DNA of 64,000 bases from Acanthochromis polyacanthus (lineage: Eukaryota; Chordata; Actinopteri; Pomacentridae). The stretch spans positions 5,517,066 through 5,581,065 of the forward strand of contig NC_067136.1 in the NCBI RefSeq assembly GCF_021347895.1, written 5' to 3'. Of this stretch, positions 62,291-64,000 are shown piece after piece (the first letter of the stretch is position 1; each line of letters starts with the position of its first letter). Both the position numbers and the translations under genes were made by a program. The notes beneath the pieces were generated by a model. The model was not told where the DNA came from, did no database searches, and was given only the letters and a program-made list of their open reading frames with translations.

Positions 62291-63082
62291 TTGGTTCAGA
62301 TTGTCTTTGATCCCTGATACACCTGATGATATGTCAGTTCAGAGGAAATCAGCTCTCCCTGAAACACTCAAAAATACTCCAAAATACTCAGAAATACTCC
62401 AAAAACACTCAGAAATACTTCAGAACTAGCCTGGACCTGACTGGACAGCAGCTGTGGACGGCGTCTGTTAGTGTCAGAAACACTTTAAATGTTCAGAAAC
62501 ACTTTAAATATTCAGAAAGACTTTAAATATTCAGAAACACTGAGGGACGAATGAAAGGTGCAAATATTTGAAGAATCATTTCACAGGAAGAACTTTTACT
62601 GTAACAGTTTAAAATATGGTTTAAAAACCTGCTGAAAAGTCTCTGTTAGCAGATCATAAACACGTAAATGTTGAGAATTATTTGTTCACATTAGAAAGCT
62701 GATTGGTCGCTGATGACTCCGCCCACAGCCCTGCCCTCCCATTGGTCAGAGCTCCTGATTGTCAAAAGGTACTGATCAGTGATTGGAGGTTTTATTGCTC
62801 TCACAGTGACCCAGTGTTCACGTTGCTGGTTTCAATAAAGCTTATAAAGTTTGGCAGAGCTAACATGCTAACTGGAAGACGTTCACCACCACCCTGAGAT
62901 TCACGTTACTATGACAACCGTCCCACCGACACGACGACGTGAGGCTGAAACCCGTGACATCAGACAACATCATCGTCTTCATCGTCTTCGTCGTCCTCAG
63001 TTAGTGCAGTAAACGGACACACGTGTGCTACAGGTGTGTGTTCCATGATAAATACGTGTGCTATGTACAGAAGAGACATGTG

Positions 63083-63088
<6 letters not shown>

Positions 63089-63150
<62 letters not shown>
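63089..63150. repeat. (CA)n microsatellite
   Basis: About 31 CA units. Confidence 0.95.
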
Positions 63151-63153
<3 letters not shown>

Positions 63154-63279
63154 ACCAGCTGACTGGATCCCCCACAGTAATCAGATTACTTTAAGCAGAA
63201 CAGCAGAGAAAACAAACACTTCTGGTTCAGATGGAGTCCAGATGTTGGCGAGAACCTGACCAGGACCACAGTGGAGAGC

Positions 63280-63565
63280 AGTTTGTGTCTTTTTGTGGTT
63301 TTCTTGTGTCTTTTTGTGGTTGTTTTTTGTCTTTTTGTGGTTGTTTTGTGTCTCTTTGTGGTTGTTTTGTGTCTCTTTGTGGTCGTCTTGTGTCTTTTTG
63401 TGGTCGTTTTGTGTCTCTGTGGTCGTCTTGTGTCTCATTGTGGTCGTCTTGTGTCTTTTTGTGGTTGTTTTGTGTCTTTGTGGTCGTTTTGTGTCTCTTT
63501 GTGGTCGTTTTGCGTCTCTTTATGGTTGTTTTGTGTCTGTGGTAGTTTCGTGTCTCTTTGTGGTT
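63280..63565. repeat. Tandem repeat, about 20-bp unit
   Basis: About 14 copies of gtgtctctttgtggttgtttt and variants; open in several frames as an artefact. Similar words occur in the ephb4 intron at 3160-3245. Confidence 0.85.
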
Positions 63566-63809
63566 CTTCTTTTGTCTCCACTGACCAGGACTACCACAGT
63601 GGATCATAGTCCTGACAGTGAAGCATGGAGGTGGCGGTATGATGATCTGGGGCTGCATGAGGTCAGGAGGTGTTGAAGACATTTCTAGATGAAGAGGAGG
63701 AATATTCCAGCAGGAGAAGATCACACACTGGTAGAAGATCACTGAGTATGACTGCAGTAATCTGATTACTGTGCCAGTCCAGAGTTGTTCTCCGTGGATC
63801 TGGAGGATG

Positions 63810-63934
63810 TCAGTGCTCGTTGGGCATGTGTCTGATGGTGTGGAAGATCCAGTCCATCTTGGTGCTCCAGCCTCCATGGTGAGCATCGTTCATCTGCTTG
63901 GTGAAGTACTCCAGCGCCTCCTGCTGGCTCTTCT
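63810..63934 (-). CDS. pik3ca: PI3-kinase catalytic subunit alpha (p110-alpha), last coding exon
   Basis: Class IA phosphoinositide 3-kinase catalytic subunit, which makes PIP3 at the plasma membrane downstream of receptor tyrosine kinases. The last exon starts after the acceptor ctctcag at 63934 in mid-codon and encodes [20 protein letters not shown] and then [14 protein letters not shown], followed by a short tail and a TGA at 63810-63812. The DAHHGGW word contains the residue equivalent to human His1047 in the membrane-facing kinase tail and separates alpha from beta and delta isoforms. The tail after FHTI (RHMPNEH) differs from the human KQHALN. All upstream exons lie beyond 64000. Confidence 0.92.
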
Positions 63935-63936
63935 CT

Positions 63937-63944
<8 letters not shown>

Positions 63945-63984
<40 letters not shown>

Positions 63985-63985
63985 G
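63945..63985. repeat. (CAGA)n microsatellite in the pik3ca last intron
   Basis: About ten GACA units starting a few bases from the acceptor; on the minus strand it reads (TGTC)n and forms the pyrimidine-rich tract. Confidence 0.9.
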
Positions 63986-64000
63986 GTGGTCAGACAGAAA

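Larger units (their letters stand above)
61025..63809 (-). other. pik3ca 3' flank: probable 3' UTR and repeats
   Basis: Downstream of the pik3ca stop on the minus strand. Candidate AATAAA signals (minus) are at 62791-62796 and 61132-61137; which one is used is unknown. Repeats in it: about 65-bp units (atcaatagttatcag words) at 61215-61500; about 57-bp units (gctaactagcttagcatagtg) at 61850-62290; AAATACTC words at 62355-62420; (CA)n at 63089-63150; TTTTGTGTCTC(T)TTGTGG units at 63280-63565. The long ORFs here come from the repeats. Confidence 0.5.

Noticed and set aside
63227..63886. 219-codon minus-strand ORF with KTQNDHKE-type repeats
   Set aside because: Out of frame with the real pik3ca exon at its start and then made of the 20-bp tandem repeat.

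Overview
This is a repeat-rich piece of a teleost fish genome. The evidence is vertebrate multi-exon genes with GT-AG introns, a tRNA-derived fish-type SINE, L1/Tx1-, L2- and Rex/CR1-like LINE fragments, hAT foldback elements, and very long (GT)n tracts. Only three conventional host genes are recognised, all partial in the window. They are the 3' end of ephb4 on the + strand (1469-5171), the 5' three exons of an eif4e2-type gene on the - strand (54355-57743), and the last exon of pik3ca on the - strand (63810-63934).

Layout. 1-6.4 kb is the ephb4 kinase and SAM exons with the 3' UTR. 6.4-18.3 kb is intergenic, with a hAT foldback, one copy of a 1.3-kb TTAA-ended repeat (called R1 here), three large minisatellites (42-, 24- and 16-bp units) and a Rex/CR1-like LINE tail. 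18.3-21.8 kb is almost featureless. 21.8-28.0 kb is one minus-strand L1-like LINE with an L2 tail and a hAT element inserted in it. 28.5-30.7 kb holds another LINE end and a 1.1-kb foldback. 31.7-50.1 kb is a set of nested elements. 50.4-53.2 kb is a decayed plus-strand L1-like element that runs into a 100-N gap. 53.3-64 kb holds a SINE, eif4e2 with a 1.75-kb minisatellite in its intron, MITE-like elements, nested TIR/hAT elements and the pik3ca end.

The most interesting object is a 14.7-kb DNA transposon at 32576-47271. It has near-identical terminal inverted repeats of 612 and 662 bp that start GGACAAGG. It is flanked by a 6-bp target duplication (gtaatc), and three uninterrupted copies of the host repeat R1 in the same window show the empty site. 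It carries two divergently transcribed multi-exon genes that share a 238-bp intergenic region. The minus-strand gene encodes a DDE integrase-like protein. It is broken: the middle exons are missing and there is an in-frame TAG. The plus-strand gene encodes a 325-residue protein with a C-terminal RING-like C-x2-C domain, and its six-exon reading frame is fully open. Integrase-family genes and RING-like genes of this look are, as far as I recall, unnamed in fish annotations. The 6-bp duplication may point to the IS3EU superfamily, which needs checking. An 88-bp-arm hairpin begins just after the RING gene stop codon. A second decayed fragment of the integrase family lies outside the transposon at 47436-47594.
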